Shown: positions 27,656 through 36,303 of the stretch, one piece after another
Layout of the letters: every line of letters begins with the position of its first letter
Numbering within the stretch: the first letter of the stretch is position 1
Origin: an uncultured Muribaculaceae bacterium
Lineage (GTDB): Bacteria > Bacteroidota > Bacteroidia > Bacteroidales > Muribaculaceae
Reading direction: 5' to 3'
DNA length: 64,000 nucleotides
Assembly: GCA_910587235.1 (NCBI GenBank)
Contig: CAJUKD010000013.1
Location: 1-64,000 of the forward strand
The notes under the pieces: model-generated
Databases searched by the model: none
What the model saw: only the letters and a program-made list of their open reading frames with translations
What the model was told of the DNA's origin: nothing
Program-made: the position numbers and the translations under genes

Positions 27656-27690
27656 AGAGATTAGAGATTTAAAGATGAGAGATTAGAGAT
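27656..27690. repeat. 13-bp direct repeat in the leader of the Lin1244-type gene
   Basis: AGAGATTAGAGAT occurs at 27656-27668 and exactly again at 27678-27690, 22 bases apart, between the promoter and the start codon of the minus-strand gene. Function unknown. Confidence 0.7.
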
Positions 27691-27702
27691 GTGTTCCCGA
27701 TG

Positions 27703-27710
27703 CAAAGTTA
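27703..27710 (-). promoter_or_regulatory. -7 box (TAACTTTG) of the Lin1244-type gene
   Basis: TAACTTTG on the minus strand 48 bases before the start codon at 27655. The gap 27711-27874 has no other clear signal. Confidence 0.5.
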
Positions 27711-27874
27711 ATGCGCCCGCGTCCGCATCCGACGCCAAAATAACACTCAGTGTGATTTAACATTTAAGCAGTGTCCGGCGTAAGCTCCGATAATTCTCTG
27801 CGTGACAGGATGCTTGCCGAGAAAAAGACCGGTGCGGGCGCCTTATGCTTTTCTGCAAATCCGAAAATAATTCG

Positions 27875-27882
27875 TACCTTTG
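27875..27882 (+). promoter_or_regulatory. -7 box (TACCTTTG) of the prfA operon
   Basis: TAnnTTTG on the plus strand 31 bases before the prfA ATG. Confidence 0.6.
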
Positions 27883-27912
27883 GCTTTGCAATAGCTATAT
27901 GTATATTGAATT

Positions 27913-29022
27913 ATGGCAGATAACTCCCTACTTGAGCGCCTTGACGGAATCGAGGCCCGTTTTGAAGAAATAAGCACTCTTATAACCGACCCGGCTGTCA
28001 TTGCCGACATGAAGCGCTACGTGCGTCTGACCAAGGAGTATAAGGAGCTTGAAAAGCTTACGGCTACCACACGCCGCTACCGTTCGCTGATCGACAATGT
28101 CGCCGAAGCCCGCGAACTGCTTGCCTGCGAGAGCGACGCGGAGATGCGCGAGATGGCAAAAGAGCAGCTTGATGCCGCTACGGAGGAAATTCCGCGCCTC
28201 GAAGAGGAAATAAAACTGCTGCTCATACCCGCCGATCCTGAGGACGGTAAAAACGCCATTCTCGAAATCCGCGGAGGTACGGGGGGCGACGAAGCCGCCA
28301 TATTTGCCGGTGACCTTTGCAAGATGTACATGAAGTATTGCGAGAGTCGCGGATGGAATGTGGCCGTGACCTCGGCCAGTGAAGGTGCTGCCGGCGGTTA
28401 CAAGGAAATTGTGCTCTCTGTCACGGGTGAAGGCGTCTACGGCATATTGAAATATGAAAGCGGTGTCCATCGCGTGCAGCGTGTGCCTGCCACGGAAACA
28501 CAAGGTCGTGTACATACTTCCGCCGCTACCGTGGCTGTGCTTCCCGAGGCCGAGGCTTTCGATGTCGAGATAAACGAAGGCGAAATCAAATGGGATACTT
28601 TCCGCTCCGGCGGTGCGGGAGGCCAGAATGTGAACAAGGTGGAATCCGGTGTCAGGCTCCGTTATCTCTGGCGCAATCCCAACACGGGCGAAAGCGAGGA
28701 GATTCTGATCGAATGTACGGAAACCCGTGACCAGCCGAAAAACAAGGAACGCGCATTGAGCCGTCTGCGCACATTTATCTACGACAAGGAGCATCAGAAG
28801 TATATCGACGACATAGCTTCCCGCCGTAAGACACTTGTCAGCACAGGCGACCGTTCGGCGAAAATCAGGACATACAACTATCCGCAGGGGCGTATAACCG
28901 ACCATCGCATCAATTACACCATCTATAATCTTCAGGCTTTTGTCGACGGCGACATTCAGGATGTGATCGATCATCTTATCATAGCCGAGAACGCCGAAAA
29001 ACTTAAAGCCGCCGAACTCTAA
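27913..29022 (+). CDS. prfA: peptide chain release factor 1
   Basis: 369-residue class I release factor that ends translation at UAA and UAG. The catalytic Gly236-Gly-Gln238 loop (SGGAGGQNVNKVESG) contacts the peptidyl-transferase centre. The codon-recognition region has the RF1-type Pro-Ala-Thr in VQRVPATETQGRVHT, which separates it from RF2 (SPF). Length is normal. It is first in a run of same-strand genes: DUF4153 (12 bases later), pyrF and maf. Confidence 0.96.
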   Translation: MADNSLLERLDGIEARFEEISTLITDPAVIADMKRYVRLTKEYKELEKLTATTRRYRSLIDNVAEARELLACESDAEMREMAKEQLDAATEEIPRLEEEIKLLLIPADPEDGKNAILEIRGGTGGDEAAIFAGDLCKMYMKYCESRGWNVAVTSASEGAAGGYKEIVLSVTGEGVYGILKYESGVHRVQRVPATETQGRVHTSAATVAVLPEAEAFDVEINEGEIKWDTFRSGGAGGQNVNKVESGVRLRYLWRNPNTGESEEILIECTETRDQPKNKERALSRLRTFIYDKEHQKYIDDIASRRKTLVSTGDRSAKIRTYNYPQGRITDHRINYTIYNLQAFVDGDIQDVIDHLIIAENAEKLKAAEL

Positions 29023-29034
29023 AACCATCAGGCA

Positions 29035-30828
29035 ATGGAAACCTCATCTCTTCCTCCACTCCCTCCCGCAGCACCGGAACCGCATTCGTCGAATGGCGGA
29101 AAATTAAGGGCGCTTTTTTCTCCTGCTGCGCTTAAAAAAGAAATACGTCAGGTCGCAGTCCGCTTTCCGGTGACGCTCGTGTTTGTAGCGTTGCTGTCGG
29201 TCTATGCCATAACATTCGTCTGGGATGTGAAATGGCCCGATGACCTGGCTGTTTCCGTAGGGATCAGCCTTTCGCTCGGGGCGCTGATGTCGCTGGCGGC
29301 TTATGTGTGGAATGAGTTTCTATGCTTCGGCCGCAGGCAGACGCTTTGGCTGGGCGCGACGGTAGCATTTGTAACAGTAAACTTTTTTTATCTTTATAAC
29401 CGTGCGGCTCACCTGAGTTTTGTCGACGGCATAGGCTATGCTGCGGCTTATACGGCTCTCGTTGTGGCGCTTTTGTTCCTGCCGGCTGTGCGGCGCTCGA
29501 CGGTCAGACTCCAGTGGCTTTATTCTGTGGCTATTCTCGAAGCTATAGCAATGGCGCTTCTGCTGGGTTTTGTTCTCGGAACATTCTGCTCTCTTGTGTT
29601 CGGAACGCTGAATCTTCTTTTCGGACTGTCCGACTTCAAAATCGTAGGTACACTCGGAATTCTGCTGGCCGGGACTCTGCCTGTGGTCGCCGGACTGTGC
29701 TACATCCCGCGTTTTGACGCGCTTGCGGATATCGCCGCCGATGAAAAAGCCGTTGCGGGACATGGCATATCGGTGTTTACCAAGAATGTATTGCTCCCGT
29801 TGGCTGTAGTCTATATTCTGATCCTGTATCTCTACGGGCTGAAGATACTTATTACGTTTAATCTTCCCGACGGCTATGTCAGCTGGATGGTCATAGGACT
29901 TGTATCGGTTACGCTGCTTATAGTCTACGGGCTTCAGGGTTTCGTATGCTCCACTTCGGCAAAGGCCGAGACACGCCGTCTGGCGCAACTTGCCCTTCGC
30001 TGTCTGCCGGCATTGCTGTTTCCTTTGCTTGTGTTGATGAGTGTGGCTATTTTTTATCGCATAAACCAGTATGGGGTGACTCCCAGCCGTCTTTATGTCG
30101 CCACTTTTAATGTGTGGGCTTATTTTGTAGTCGCATATCTGTTCTTTGCCGCCCGGCCCAGACTTAACCTTGTCGCAAGTTCTTTTGCGCTCATTTTCCT
30201 GCTTACGTCTGTCATACCTCATTTCAACTATTGCTCGTGGGGCTTGCGCGCAGTCCACTATAAAGTCGAAACCGAACTCCGCCGTGCCGGTGCCGAAGAT
30301 TTCCCGCTTAGCTACGGGCAGCTTACAGACCTTATCAACACGCTGCCGCGCGATAGAGCCGAAAGCATTGCCACCGACCTCTCGTGGCTCGACGAGTGGG
30401 ATAACCATTCGGCTGTTTCCGATCTTGTCGCTTCTGATGAAACACTTTATCGTTGGAAACTGTTGGACGGCTACTCCGGTGAGGACACGCGGATAATACG
30501 GGTTAATAAAAAGGTGGAGCCGGAGGTAAGTCCGGTGCCGCACGCTTATTCCTCGGTGCAGTACCACACCAAGTGGTACTACGACGATTTCGCACCGGAC
30601 AGCAGCGGCAGATACAAAATGGAACTGATACCTGACGTATGGCTGGATCTTCCTGTCGACAGCCTTTCACAGCTCGGGGCGGAAGATGAATTCCGGCCTG
30701 TGCGTGTATCGGTTCTTGACAGTCCTGATGCTGTGTTCTACATGACCGAGTGCACTCTAAACGGCGACCGTACGAAGTCAAAGCCGTATTCGAACATTAC
30801 GGTGAGCGGCTATCTGTTCAGAAAATAA
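29035..30828 (+). CDS. DUF4153 integral membrane protein
   Basis: 597-residue protein with about ten to twelve hydrophobic helices between residues 40 and 410 (starting VRFPVTLVFVALLSVYAITFVW) and a soluble C-terminal part of about 190 residues containing SYGQLTDLINTLPRDRAES and a final SNITVSGYLFRK. It matches the DUF4153 family of Bacteroidetes and some Firmicutes; function unknown. It lies 12 bases after prfA and 24 before pyrF, so it is likely part of the same transcript. Confidence 0.82.
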   Translation: METSSLPPLPPAAPEPHSSNGGKLRALFSPAALKKEIRQVAVRFPVTLVFVALLSVYAITFVWDVKWPDDLAVSVGISLSLGALMSLAAYVWNEFLCFGRRQTLWLGATVAFVTVNFFYLYNRAAHLSFVDGIGYAAAYTALVVALLFLPAVRRSTVRLQWLYSVAILEAIAMALLLGFVLGTFCSLVFGTLNLLFGLSDFKIVGTLGILLAGTLPVVAGLCYIPRFDALADIAADEKAVAGHGISVFTKNVLLPLAVVYILILYLYGLKILITFNLPDGYVSWMVIGLVSVTLLIVYGLQGFVCSTSAKAETRRLAQLALRCLPALLFPLLVLMSVAIFYRINQYGVTPSRLYVATFNVWAYFVVAYLFFAARPRLNLVASSFALIFLLTSVIPHFNYCSWGLRAVHYKVETELRRAGAEDFPLSYGQLTDLINTLPRDRAESIATDLSWLDEWDNHSAVSDLVASDETLYRWKLLDGYSGEDTRIIRVNKKVEPEVSPVPHAYSSVQYHTKWYYDDFAPDSSGRYKMELIPDVWLDLPVDSLSQLGAEDEFRPVRVSVLDSPDAVFYMTECTLNGDRTKSKPYSNITVSGYLFRK

Positions 30829-30852
30829 TAACCAAGAAAAAATAAAAAATTT

Positions 30853-31686
30853 ATGAAGCGTACAGAACTGGTCGAAAATATATTCCGCAAAGGCTCTTTC
30901 CTTTGCGTCGGACTCGACCCCGACATAAAAAAAATTCCTCAGCATCTGCTTGCCAACGACGGAAACGGAGAGCACCCGGTGCTTCGTTTCAACAAGGCTA
31001 TAATCGATGCTACCGCACCCTATTGTGTTGCCTATAAGCCTAATCTTGCATTCTACGAAGCTCTCGGAGCCGATGGTTTCGGAGTGCTTGACGCTACCGT
31101 ACGCTATATACGTGCCAATTATCCCGACCAGTTCATAATTGCCGACGCCAAGCGCGGCGACATAGGCAATACGGCCGCCATGTATGCCCGCTCCCTTTAC
31201 GAGGCAATGGATTTCGATGCGGTGACTCTTGCTCCATACATGGGCGAGGACTCTGTGCGTCCCTTCCTTGAGTATAAGGGCAAATGGGCTGTCATTCTTG
31301 CTCTTACCTCGAATAAGAGCGCATCGGATTTTGAACTTGTCAAGGATCTGCACGACGTGCCGATGTACGAGCGTGTGCTGCGCCGTTCGCGCCACTGGGG
31401 ATCGGCTGTCGACACAATGTATGTTGTCGGTGCTACCCAGGCCGAGCATCTGGCGCATATACGTGAAATCGTGCCGCGCCATTTTCTGCTCGTGCCCGGT
31501 GTCGGCGCCCAGGGCGGTTCGCTTGCCGACGTCGCCCGCTACGGCATGATAGACGAATGCGGCCTTCTTGTCAACTCATCCCGCGGCATAATTTATGCGT
31601 CTTCCGCAGAGGATTTTGCTGAAGCTGCCGGTAAAGCCGCCGCAGAGATGGCTGCTGAAATGAAAGCACTTTTGCCTGTAGAATAA
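30853..31686 (+). CDS. pyrF: orotidine-5'-phosphate decarboxylase (type 2)
   Basis: 277-residue enzyme for the last step of UMP synthesis, decarboxylating OMP. The active-site block Asp98-Ala-Lys100-Arg-Gly-Asp103 sits in IADAKRGDIGNTA. The longer type 2 PyrF form (about 270-280 residues) is present, with PGVGAQGG binding the phosphate near the end. The start has an A-rich leader without an obvious Shine-Dalgarno, usual here. maf follows after four bases. Confidence 0.95.
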   Translation: MKRTELVENIFRKGSFLCVGLDPDIKKIPQHLLANDGNGEHPVLRFNKAIIDATAPYCVAYKPNLAFYEALGADGFGVLDATVRYIRANYPDQFIIADAKRGDIGNTAAMYARSLYEAMDFDAVTLAPYMGEDSVRPFLEYKGKWAVILALTSNKSASDFELVKDLHDVPMYERVLRRSRHWGSAVDTMYVVGATQAEHLAHIREIVPRHFLLVPGVGAQGGSLADVARYGMIDECGLLVNSSRGIIYASSAEDFAEAAGKAAAEMAAEMKALLPVE

Positions 31687-31690
31687 AGTT

Positions 31691-32329
31691 ATGACGAAAC
31701 ATATCAATCCGTCCGTGCCTCTGCCTTCGGCAGGGCTGCGGGGACGGTATATACTTCTTGCGTCGAATTCTCCGCGCCGGCGCGAATTGCTCGGTATGAT
31801 TCTTCCTGAATTCGGGATTGCCGAAGCGCGCGAGGTCGACGAGATTTATCCCGACGGATTGCCTGCCGACGAAGTGCCTGTTTATCTGTCGCGGCTGAAA
31901 GCGTCGGCTTATTCCGACTTGCTGGACGACGATTTGTCGCTCTTGCTTATAACGGCCGATACCGTGGTGATTCTTGACGGCTGTATACTCGGCAAGCCTC
32001 GTGACCGTTCCGATGCCGTAGCCATGCTTGAAAGCCTGTCGGGAAAGACGCATACGGTAGTGACGGGTGTTACACTTAGCTCAGCTGGCGGATGCGAATC
32101 GTTTTCGGAACGAACCGACGTGCATTTCGCTCCATTGACCCGCGGAGAGATAGAAGCCTATGTTGATTCGTTCCGTCCCTATGATAAGGCAGGAGCCTAT
32201 GGGATTCAGGAGTGGATAGGTGCTGCCGCCATAAGCGGCATCGAAGGATGTTTCTATAATGTGATGGGTTTGCCGCTGCATGCGCTCTATTCGTTCCTGC
32301 GCAAAGTAGGAGGCAAGAATTCTATCTGA
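31691..32329 (+). CDS. maf: Maf-family nucleotide pyrophosphatase
   Basis: 212-residue Maf protein, which hydrolyses modified or canonical nucleoside triphosphates (house-cleaning dTTP/UTP pyrophosphatase group). The N-terminal LASNSPRRRELLGM is the substrate-binding signature. The catalytic aspartate is in LLITADTVVILDG, followed by GKPRDRSDAVAMLESLSGKTHTV and DKAGAYGIQEW. Residues 1-18 are an extension before the conserved start. It is the last gene of the prfA-pyrF run, and its end overlaps the convergent esterase gene by eight bases. Confidence 0.94.
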   Translation: MTKHINPSVPLPSAGLRGRYILLASNSPRRRELLGMILPEFGIAEAREVDEIYPDGLPADEVPVYLSRLKASAYSDLLDDDLSLLLITADTVVILDGCILGKPRDRSDAVAMLESLSGKTHTVVTGVTLSSAGGCESFSERTDVHFAPLTRGEIEAYVDSFRPYDKAGAYGIQEWIGAAAISGIEGCFYNVMGLPLHALYSFLRKVGGKNSI

Positions 32330-33485
32330 ACAGACGTGGCAGGAAATCCATCAGGTACAGGCGCCAGTTGCGCCACTGATGGCCTCCGTCGCTTTCGTTG
32401 TAGATATATTTTATGCCGAGTGAATCGAGATTGTCGCGGAATTTCCGGTTGCCGTCGTAGAGAAAATCGTCGCGACCTATCGCGAGATAATACAATTCGG
32501 GAGCATCGGCGAACTGGCGGAGAGTGATTTTGTCGAGATTGTTGTGGTAGTCGTCGTAGAAATCAATTCCTGACGGAAGTGTCGGTGGCATGAAAGCGGG
32601 TGAGAAGAGGCCTATGTATCCGAACATGTCGGGATAGCAGGCCGAGATTATGCGCGAATGGTAGCCCCCGCGCGACAGTCCGGCGATGGCACGATGCCCT
32701 TTGTCCGCCAAGGTGCGATAGTTGGAGTCGATGTACTCTACCAGTTCCGGAAAATTTTTCTCGAATTCTCCGCTGTTCAGCCCGGGCTGGTCGAATGTCG
32801 GGCGTTCCCGCAGCGTTCCTTCTCCCGGTGCGCTGTCGACGTCACTGTCGCCGTTGGGCATGACAACTATCATTGGTTCTGTCAGCCCCGAATCGATCAT
32901 ATTGTCAAGGATCTGTGCGGCACGTCCGAGCGAAAGCCAGGACTCTTCATCGCCGCCGGTGCCGTGGAGCAGATAAAGAACGGGATAACGCCTGTCGCCT
33001 GAATTTTCATAGCCCGGAGGTGTGTAGATACTTATCCGTCGGTCGTATCCGGCGCTTTTCGACGGATACCACAGCCGGGTCACGCTCCCGTGGGGAATAG
33101 GGTTGTTTTTGTAATAGGAACCCGGGGTTCCGTCTATGATGAAATAGTCCGAAACGGAGCCTATGTCGCGCTGGCGATGTGTGTTAGACGGGTCGTTGAC
33201 TTCAACGCCGTCGATACGGAAGCGGTATGTCCACAGTTCGGAGGAAAACGGTTCCGTGCGCAGCGTCCATATTCCGTCGTTTCCTTGTGTCATCATTAAG
33301 GGCGAGGGCGCCCAGTCGCCTGTTATTTCGACACGGCGTGCGTCGGGAGCCTTAAGCCTGAAAGTGACGGATTTGTCGTCGTTTATTTCCGGCGATATAA
33401 GTTCGTTTCCTCCCCAAAGGCTTTGTTGGGCTGCGGCTGCGTGTGCGGCCAAGGAGATAAGTACGGCGGCAGTAAGTTTTTTCAT
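32322..33485 (-). CDS. secreted family-1 carbohydrate esterase with N-terminal E-set domain
   Basis: 387-residue exported alpha/beta-hydrolase. It has a signal peptide (LTAAVLISLAAHAAAA), a CBM48/E-set-like domain (about 35-120, FRLKAPDARRVEITGDW) and then the esterase domain with oxyanion region YLLHGTGGDEESW (171-183), nucleophile Ser271 in GLSRGG and catalytic His369 in DGGHQW. This is the architecture of Bacteroidetes feruloyl/acetyl xylan esterases. Substrate is inferred to be an acylated plant polysaccharide. No glycoside hydrolase or SusCD pair is nearby. It is the last gene of the dCMP deaminase-S41-cyclo-ligase run. Confidence 0.88.
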   Translation of the reverse strand: MKKLTAAVLISLAAHAAAAQQSLWGGNELISPEINDDKSVTFRLKAPDARRVEITGDWAPSPLMMTQGNDGIWTLRTEPFSSELWTYRFRIDGVEVNDPSNTHRQRDIGSVSDYFIIDGTPGSYYKNNPIPHGSVTRLWYPSKSAGYDRRISIYTPPGYENSGDRRYPVLYLLHGTGGDEESWLSLGRAAQILDNMIDSGLTEPMIVVMPNGDSDVDSAPGEGTLRERPTFDQPGLNSGEFEKNFPELVEYIDSNYRTLADKGHRAIAGLSRGGYHSRIISACYPDMFGYIGLFSPAFMPPTLPSGIDFYDDYHNNLDKITLRQFADAPELYYLAIGRDDFLYDGNRKFRDNLDSLGIKYIYNESDGGHQWRNWRLYLMDFLPRLFR

Positions 33486-33512
33486 GGTTTTGCGGTGGTG
33501 GCGGATTAGCGT

Positions 33513-34076
33513 TTATCTTCGTTTTTTATGGCCGCGTATTATCGCATTGCGGTCTGTCACTACAAAGTCGAGCGGGATGTCGTGCTCCTCGGCGTCGATT
33601 TCGTCGACGAGTTGGAATTCATAGCCTACGCCTATTGTCAGCGCTCGGCAGTTTTCGAGCAGGCGGTCGTAATAGCCTTTCCCACGGCCGACGCGGTTCC
33701 CGTGGCGGTCGAATGCTACCGCGGGGACTATCACGAGGTCGATTTCCGAAATGTCCACTGTGTTGTCGCCGGTCGGCTCCTCGATACGGAAGGCACCGAG
33801 GTGCATCCGGCTGCGTTCGTAGGGCAGGATTTCGAGGTTGAGTCCGTTGACGCGAGGCAGGAAGAATTTTTTCTTACCCTGCATGCGTTCCATGAATTCT
33901 ATAGTGGATAGTTCGTCGGGCAGGGAGTGATATAAAAGTACTCGTTCGGCCACTACGAATGCGGCCATGCGTCGCACCCGGTCGAACACCCGGCGTGCGG
34001 CTTCACGACGCTCGGTGTCGTCGACCAGTTGTTTGCGGGCGCGTATGCGCCGGCGTATATCGTCCTTGTTGTTCAT
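33513..34076 (-). CDS. 5-formyltetrahydrofolate cyclo-ligase
   Basis: 187-residue enzyme that converts 5-formyl-THF to 5,10-methenyl-THF with ATP, salvaging a storage folate. The family signature VGRGKGYYDRLLENC is near residue 130, and the N-terminus has IRRRIRARKQL with the conserved basic residues. Length is typical. Its ATG overlaps the S41 protease stop by four bases, so translation is coupled. Confidence 0.93.
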   Translation of the reverse strand: MNNKDDIRRRIRARKQLVDDTERREAARRVFDRVRRMAAFVVAERVLLYHSLPDELSTIEFMERMQGKKKFFLPRVNGLNLEILPYERSRMHLGAFRIEEPTGDNTVDISEIDLVIVPAVAFDRHGNRVGRGKGYYDRLLENCRALTIGVGYEFQLVDEIDAEEHDIPLDFVVTDRNAIIRGHKKRR

Positions 34077-35734
34077 TTCGTCGGATTTACCGCTTTGTCG
34101 ATTTCAGCCGTCACCGGAGTGGCCGCTTCGCCGCGCTTTATGCGGCCTATGGCTTCGTTTACCACCGGGTCGCGGCGGTTCATCAGCTCGAAATAGGCGC
34201 TGAATCCCAGGATGTCGCGTGCGATGATGGCTTTAATCTGATTAACAATCAGATCCTGCGAAATGTTGATGTAATACCAGCGGGGTCTTATTCCGCCTTC
34301 AGTCGAGGCATAATTCACGAAGGACTGGAGAAGAACGGGGTCGGAAGGCAGCTTTGACAAAAGAGCGTCGAGAGAGTTGGCTGCGTCGAGATTTTCCCGG
34401 TTGAGATCACAATATTCGTAGGCGAATTTTTGCAGCAGGCCGGCGTTGGCAACCGCCACATAGTAGTTTGTGACTCCTGACGTGTCGGACGGGACGAATA
34501 TGTCGGGTATGATGCCGCCTCCGCCGAATACCTCCCGTCCGTGGCGGGTACGGTACACATCCGTGGAGTCGCGCCGCATGCTGTCGGCGCTGAATACTTC
34601 GCCGCGGTTGTAGCGTTCGAAGATTTCGCTTTCATAATCAACGTTTTTTCCCGGCGTATAGCCTTTCTGTATGCAGCGTCCCGAGGGCGTGTAGTAACGT
34701 TGTACAGTCAGGCGTATCTGGCTTGAATCGGGCATGTCGAAAGAGCGCTGTACAAGCCCCTTGCCGAATGAGCGGCGGCCTATGATCAGTCCCCGGTCGT
34801 TGTCCTGTATGGCTCCGGCAAAAATCTCGCTGGCGCTGGCGGTGAATTCATCGATCAGCACAACGAGCTGTTCGGTGCCGAAAGAGCCGGTGAGGTCTGT
34901 GGCCAGTACGGAGTTGTCGGAAAAGTTGCGGCCGCGGGTCATCACTATTATTGCCGGAGAATCGAAGAACTCGTTGGCCATAAGTACCGCCGGGTTCATG
35001 TATCCTCCGCCGTTGCCGCGCAGGTCTATGACAAAAGCTTTTGCCCCGCGATGGCGCAGGCGGCCCAGAGCCTGCAGGAACTCCGAATATGTGTTGTCGG
35101 AGAATTTGCCAATCTTGACATATCCGATCGAGTCGTTGGCCATGTATTCGGCATCGACAGGCGACACCGGAATCTCGCCGCGCACAAGTTCGAAACTCAG
35201 CGGCTTTGCGGAATTCTTTCGTTTTACCTTTACGTCGACCGTGCTGTCTTTTTCGCCGCGAAGCATGGTGAAAACACTTTCATTTGTCAGGTCGCTGCCT
35301 GAAATCTCGCGTCCGTCGACTTCGATGATGCGGTCGCCGGCCAGTATGCCTGCGCTTTCCGCGGCGCCTCCTGAGATTACTTCCACAATGTAGAGGCTGT
35401 CGTTAAGCAGTTGGAACTGTATTCCGATTCCGTAGAACGAGCTTTCGAGGTCGCGGTCGGCGATTTTACGGTCAGAGGCGGCTATGTATGCCGAATGAGG
35501 ATCCAGATTGTGTATAAGCTGGGGGAGTGTAAGCTCGACGAGGCTGTCGGTGTCGACATCATCGACATAGCAGTCGGTCACCATGTCGAATACTTCGGTG
35601 AGTTTGTCAAGTGCCCGGTCCTCGCGGTCGCGCAGTGTCAGGTATCGTCCGGCCCAGAGTCCTGCCGCCAGCATGGCAGCAGCCACGACCGGTAGCATAA
35701 GAAGGTATTTTTTATTCTTGTTGTCGTTATCCAT
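34073..35734 (-). CDS. S41-family carboxy-terminal processing peptidase
   Basis: 553-residue periplasmic protease of the CtpA/Prc family, anchored by one N-terminal helix (LLMLPVVAAAMLAAGLW). A PDZ domain (about 100-172, with ESAGILAGDRIIEVDG) recognises C-termini, followed by the catalytic core with Ser300 (TASASEIFAGAIQD) and Lys325 (RSFGKGLVQR), 25 residues apart as in Prc. A C-terminal domain of about 200 residues follows. It presumably processes envelope proteins. It lies between the dCMP deaminase gene and the cyclo-ligase gene in one operon. Confidence 0.93.
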   Translation of the reverse strand: MDNDNKNKKYLLMLPVVAAAMLAAGLWAGRYLTLRDREDRALDKLTEVFDMVTDCYVDDVDTDSLVELTLPQLIHNLDPHSAYIAASDRKIADRDLESSFYGIGIQFQLLNDSLYIVEVISGGAAESAGILAGDRIIEVDGREISGSDLTNESVFTMLRGEKDSTVDVKVKRKNSAKPLSFELVRGEIPVSPVDAEYMANDSIGYVKIGKFSDNTYSEFLQALGRLRHRGAKAFVIDLRGNGGGYMNPAVLMANEFFDSPAIIVMTRGRNFSDNSVLATDLTGSFGTEQLVVLIDEFTASASEIFAGAIQDNDRGLIIGRRSFGKGLVQRSFDMPDSSQIRLTVQRYYTPSGRCIQKGYTPGKNVDYESEIFERYNRGEVFSADSMRRDSTDVYRTRHGREVFGGGGIIPDIFVPSDTSGVTNYYVAVANAGLLQKFAYEYCDLNRENLDAANSLDALLSKLPSDPVLLQSFVNYASTEGGIRPRWYYINISQDLIVNQIKAIIARDILGFSAYFELMNRRDPVVNEAIGRIKRGEAATPVTAEIDKAVNPTK

Positions 35735-35762
35735 AGTCTATATTTTGTGAAATTCGGCGGAA

Positions 35763-36191
35763 TCATTTCAGATCCGCCACGTGCAGGCATTCCACTCCGG
35801 CTCTGCGCAGGAGATCTATTCCGTCGGCGATGCGGTAAAGTTCGTTGAAAACAACACGCTTTATTCCCGCCTGTATAATCAGTTTGGCGCATTCCATACA
35901 TGGCGATGCTGTGACATAGAGGGTGGCGCCGTCGCTCGAATTATTGCTGCGGGCCACTTTCGTTATGGCATTGGCCTCGGCGTGAAGTACATAAGGTTTT
36001 GTAATTCCGCTGTCGTCCTCGCATACGTTTTCAAAACCTGCGGGGGTTCCGTTGTAGCCGTCGGAAATAATCATCTGATCCTTGACTATGATGGCTCCGA
36101 CTTTGCGCCGCAGGCAGTAGGAGTTTTCGGCCCATATTGTTGCCATGCGCAGGTAGCGCTTGTCAAGTATTTCCTGTTTTTCGGATTGCAT
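35763..36191 (-). CDS. dCMP/cytidine deaminase family protein
   Basis: 142-residue zinc deaminase, probably deoxycytidylate deaminase supplying dUMP for thymidylate synthesis. Zinc ligands and catalytic Glu are in His70-Ala-Glu72 (VLHAEANAI) and Cys98-Met-Glu-Cys101. The GYNGTPAGFENVCED block resembles ComEB-type dCMP deaminases. The frame continues far upstream, but the conserved protein begins at MQSEKQEIL (36191) and a promoter box lies at 36221-36228. It heads the operon with the S41 protease. Confidence 0.9.
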   Translation of the reverse strand: MQSEKQEILDKRYLRMATIWAENSYCLRRKVGAIIVKDQMIISDGYNGTPAGFENVCEDDSGITKPYVLHAEANAITKVARSNNSSDGATLYVTASPCMECAKLIIQAGIKRVVFNELYRIADGIDLLRRAGVECLHVADLK

Positions 36192-36220
36192 GTCTGATTG
36201 TTTAGTGTTGATGATAGGCA

Positions 36221-36228
36221 CAAAGATA
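36221..36228 (-). promoter_or_regulatory. -7 box (TATCTTTG) of the dCMP deaminase-S41 operon
   Basis: Minus-strand TAnnTTTG, 30 bases before the start codon at 36191. It forms a divergent pair with the ftsY box 45 bases away. Confidence 0.6.
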
Positions 36229-36272
36229 GCGAAAATTATGCTCAGACATTCCGTACAATCGCAAAAAATCAG

Positions 36273-36280
36273 TAAATTTG
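36273..36280 (+). promoter_or_regulatory. -7 box (TAAATTTG) of ftsY
   Basis: Strong plus-strand box 24 bases before the ftsY ATG. Confidence 0.6.
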
Positions 36281-36303
36281 CACTTGGAAAGTAACAATTA
36301 CCC

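Noticed and set aside
27928..29028. A 366-codon open frame antisense to prfA
   Set aside because: It lies wholly opposite a complete release factor gene and shows no family signature or promoter.
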